From: Archaeoglobales archaeon
GTDB lineage: Archaea > Halobacteriota > Archaeoglobi > Archaeoglobales > Archaeoglobaceae
Length of the DNA: 6,323 nt
Direction: 5' to 3'
NCBI GenBank assembly: GCA_003663055.1
Contig: QMZF01000062.1
Coordinates: 1 to 6,323 of the forward strand
Below, one piece after another: positions 5,091 through 6,323 of the stretch. The translations under genes were made by a program, and so were the position numbers. Numbering within the stretch: the stretch's first letter is position 1; each line of letters starts with the position of its first letter. The notes under the pieces are model-generated. The model worked only from the letters and a program-made list of their open reading frames with translations. It was not told the DNA's origin and did not search any database.

Positions 5091-5642
5091 TAATTTCGAG
5101 GATTAAGTGTGTTGGAATTATTACTCGAAGAAAGATTTTTATGTAATACTAGATGCGGTTCTTTAATAAGACTGACAAATTCTTGTTCCTCAAACTTGGA
5201 TATGATGGCCGAATAAGTCGAACCGGTTTCAACTTGCTTCAAAGCACTTAAGAGCCTGTAAAGGGATGAATTCGATTCGACTAAAACCAAGAGCTTCAGA
5301 AAGCATTCGTGGCACATTTTGGGTCCTTGGCTCCACTGCATCTCTCTGTGTGCCCAGTACCCTTCTCCCTCTCCCATGGTTTTTCCGCAGAAGTGGCACT
5401 TCCATGTTTTCGTGTTATCGTAGTACCGATAGCCAGAGTGAAGGAGCTCAAGAAGAGGATGATTGGAATATATGCTCCATCTGCGTAGCTCGTATCCGAG
5501 CCAACGGGCTTCTACACAACTAAGTTGCTTTTTTTCCTTCTTTCTCTTTCATTTCTTCTAGCTCATATAGTATTTCTGAGGCATACTTTTTGTCTTTAAA
5601 GAGTTCTTCGAATTTTTTCTTGATCTCGTCTCTATTACTCAT
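5090..5642 (-). pseudogene. Uncharacterised four-cysteine putative zinc-binding protein, split by a frameshift at an A7 run
   Basis: On the minus strand ATG 5642 opens a 40-codon frame (MSNRDEIKKKFEELFKDKKY, then a glutamate-rich helix) that stops at TAG 5522-5520. One base out of register, a frame open from 5548 to TAA 5090 continues with ARWLGYELRRW, HPLLELLHSGYRYYD, WKCHFCGK and, about 24 residues later, MCHECF. This second part has no start codon before the ATG at 5377, which lies after the first cysteine pair. Removing one A from the seven-A run (complement of 5529-5535) fuses the frames into a 183-residue protein with C82-x2-C85 and C110-x2-C113, a typical zinc-ribbon spacing. The C-terminus ends in a Ser/Asn-rich tail. 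The family is not recognised. Options are an inactivated gene, transcriptional slippage or +1 recoding on A7, or a sequence error. Confidence 0.6.
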
Positions 5643-5674
5643 GGTACCACTTTCTTTAACAAGAACTTTAATTT

Positions 5675-5690
5675 TTCCCGCCTATACATA
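5675..5690 (-). promoter_or_regulatory. Weak TATA-like element for the minus-strand zinc-binding gene
   Basis: Reading the minus strand toward ATG 5642, CACTATGTATAGG lies about 40 bases upstream. It would give a leader of around 15 bases, containing AGTGGT as a poor ribosome site. The element is weak and competes with no better candidate in the 108-base divergent spacer. Confidence 0.25.
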
Positions 5691-5713
5691 GTGCTACCAA
5701 CAAGGTAAAATGC

Positions 5714-5728
5714 GGAATGGCTTAAATA
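5714..5728 (+). promoter_or_regulatory. Promoter of the DUF72 gene
   Basis: GAATGG at 5715-5720 followed by CTTAAATA at 5721-5728 forms a BRE/TATA-like pair centred about 26 bases before ATG 5751. This predicts a leaderless transcript. No Shine-Dalgarno site lies before the ATG, which agrees. Confidence 0.5.
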
Positions 5729-5750
5729 GTAGTAGTCTATCTTTTATTTG

Positions 5751-6323
5751 ATGATAAAAGTGGGTTGTTGTGGCTTTTGCGAGGCTATGAAGAAGTACTT
5801 TCAGGACTTCAAACTTGTAGAAATACAAAAGACTTTCTACAATCCACCTAGGATTGAGACTGCAGAAAAGTGGAGAAAACAAACTCCTAAAGATTTCGAG
5901 TTCACGATCAAGGCATGGCAAATCATAACGCATCCACCAACAAGTCCGACTTTCAGGAAGGCAGGAATAAAGGCAAAAGATTGCGGCTTTTTTAAGCCGA
6001 ATGAAGAAGTGTTTAAAGGGTGGGAAGTCACAAGAAAATTTGCCGATGCTCTTAACTCAAAAATAATTTTGTTCCAGACGCCCCCCTCTTTTAAAGAGAA
6101 CGAGGAGAACGTTGAAAATATGAGGCAGTTTTTCTCCTCTATAGAACGTGATTACATTTTTGTTTGGGAACCAAGAGGCTGGAGTGATGAGACGGTCAAG
6201 CGCGTTTGCGAAGAACTCGATCTAGTTCACTGCGTCGATCCATTTGTGGCAAAGCCTCTTTACGGCGAAATAGCCTATCTCCGCCTTCATGGAACGCATG
6301 CCAGGATGTACAAGCATAAGTAC
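5751..6323 (+). CDS. DUF72 (YecE-like) family protein, 3' end outside window
   Basis: An open frame of 191 codons runs from ATG 5751 to the window edge without a stop. It has the order of motifs of the DUF72/YecE family, predicted TIM-barrel proteins of unproven function. These are an N-terminal VGCCGF strand and turn (usually VGTSGF), FKLVEIQKTFYNPP near 19-32, TPKDFEFTIKAWQIITHPP near 42-60, a conserved ILFQTPPSF, VWEPRGW near 143-149, VDPFVAKP near 164-171 and YLRLHGTHARMY near the edge. Family members usually have about 230-280 residues, so the last fifth or so is missing here. The ATG was chosen because the first strand begins immediately after it and a TATA box lies 26 bases upstream. 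A nuclease-like or metal-dependent activity has been suspected for the family but cannot be read here. Confidence 0.88.
   Translation, partial: MIKVGCCGFCEAMKKYFQDFKLVEIQKTFYNPPRIETAEKWRKQTPKDFEFTIKAWQIITHPPTSPTFRKAGIKAKDCGFFKPNEEVFKGWEVTRKFADALNSKIILFQTPPSFKENEENVENMRQFFSSIERDYIFVWEPRGWSDETVKRVCEELDLVHCVDPFVAKPLYGEIAYLRLHGTHARMYKHKY

Noticed and set aside
5266..5523. Plus-strand open frame opposite the zinc-binding protein
   Set aside because: The minus strand encodes two CxxC pairs and aromatic protein-like sequence; the plus translation shows no motif.
4610..5750. CRISPR array, tRNA or insertion sequence in the second gene-poor region
   Set aside because: There are no regularly spaced repeats, no cloverleaf with a TTCGA-type arm, and no transposase-like frame or flanking terminal repeats; the one strong inverted repeat is a local hairpin.
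5694..6031. Minus-strand open frames opposite the DUF72 gene
   Set aside because: The plus strand carries the full series of DUF72 motifs in one uninterrupted frame to the window edge.

Overview
The window is archaeal and most resembles a hyperthermophilic euryarchaeon of the Archaeoglobales type. The evidence is an archaeal-family methionine adenosyltransferase, a Sec61-beta translocon subunit, translation factor aIF2-alpha next to the H/ACA protein Nop10 and a PAC2 proteasome-chaperone-like protein, TATA boxes about 25 bases before start codons, and frequent AGA/AGG arginine codons. The genus cannot be fixed from the sequence alone.

Layout. (1) Bases 1-105 hold the last 34 codons of an unidentified gene. 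(2) Bases 106-660 have no intact gene and look like a gene graveyard: a piece of a LysR-type effector-binding domain in one frame, a short piece resembling the C-terminus of a flavoprotein in a second frame, and a 37-codon orphan reading frame. (3) Bases 661-2720 are a housekeeping block: methionine adenosyltransferase on the plus strand converges, 11 bases apart, on a minus-strand pair, Sec61-beta followed by the GTPase EngB, whose reading frames overlap by 35 bases. (4) Bases 2800-4609 are a tight plus-strand operon of aIF2-alpha, Nop10 and a PAC2 protein with overlapping stops and starts. It joins translation initiation, rRNA pseudouridylation and a proteasome-related protein. (5) Bases 4610-5750 are a second eroded region. 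It holds the frameshifted 3' end of a secreted repeat protein with a PGF-CTERM-like tail, an 11-bp perfect hairpin, and on the minus strand a four-cysteine putative zinc-binding protein whose frame is broken at a run of seven A. (6) From 5751 to the edge runs the start of a DUF72 (YecE-like) protein.

The intact genes show two modes of translation start. Genes at the head of a transcript (Sec61-beta, aIF2-alpha, DUF72) have a TATA box about 25-30 bases before the ATG and no convincing Shine-Dalgarno site, so their mRNAs are probably leaderless. The internal PAC2 gene has a near-perfect AGGAGGTGG site. Methionine adenosyltransferase is intermediate, with a very short leader containing GGTGA.

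I see no clear new multi-gene system. The points most worth following are the split zinc-binding gene, the decayed PGF-CTERM protein with the hairpin beside it, the HbYX-like C-terminus of the PAC2 protein, and the fossil genes before the methionine adenosyltransferase.
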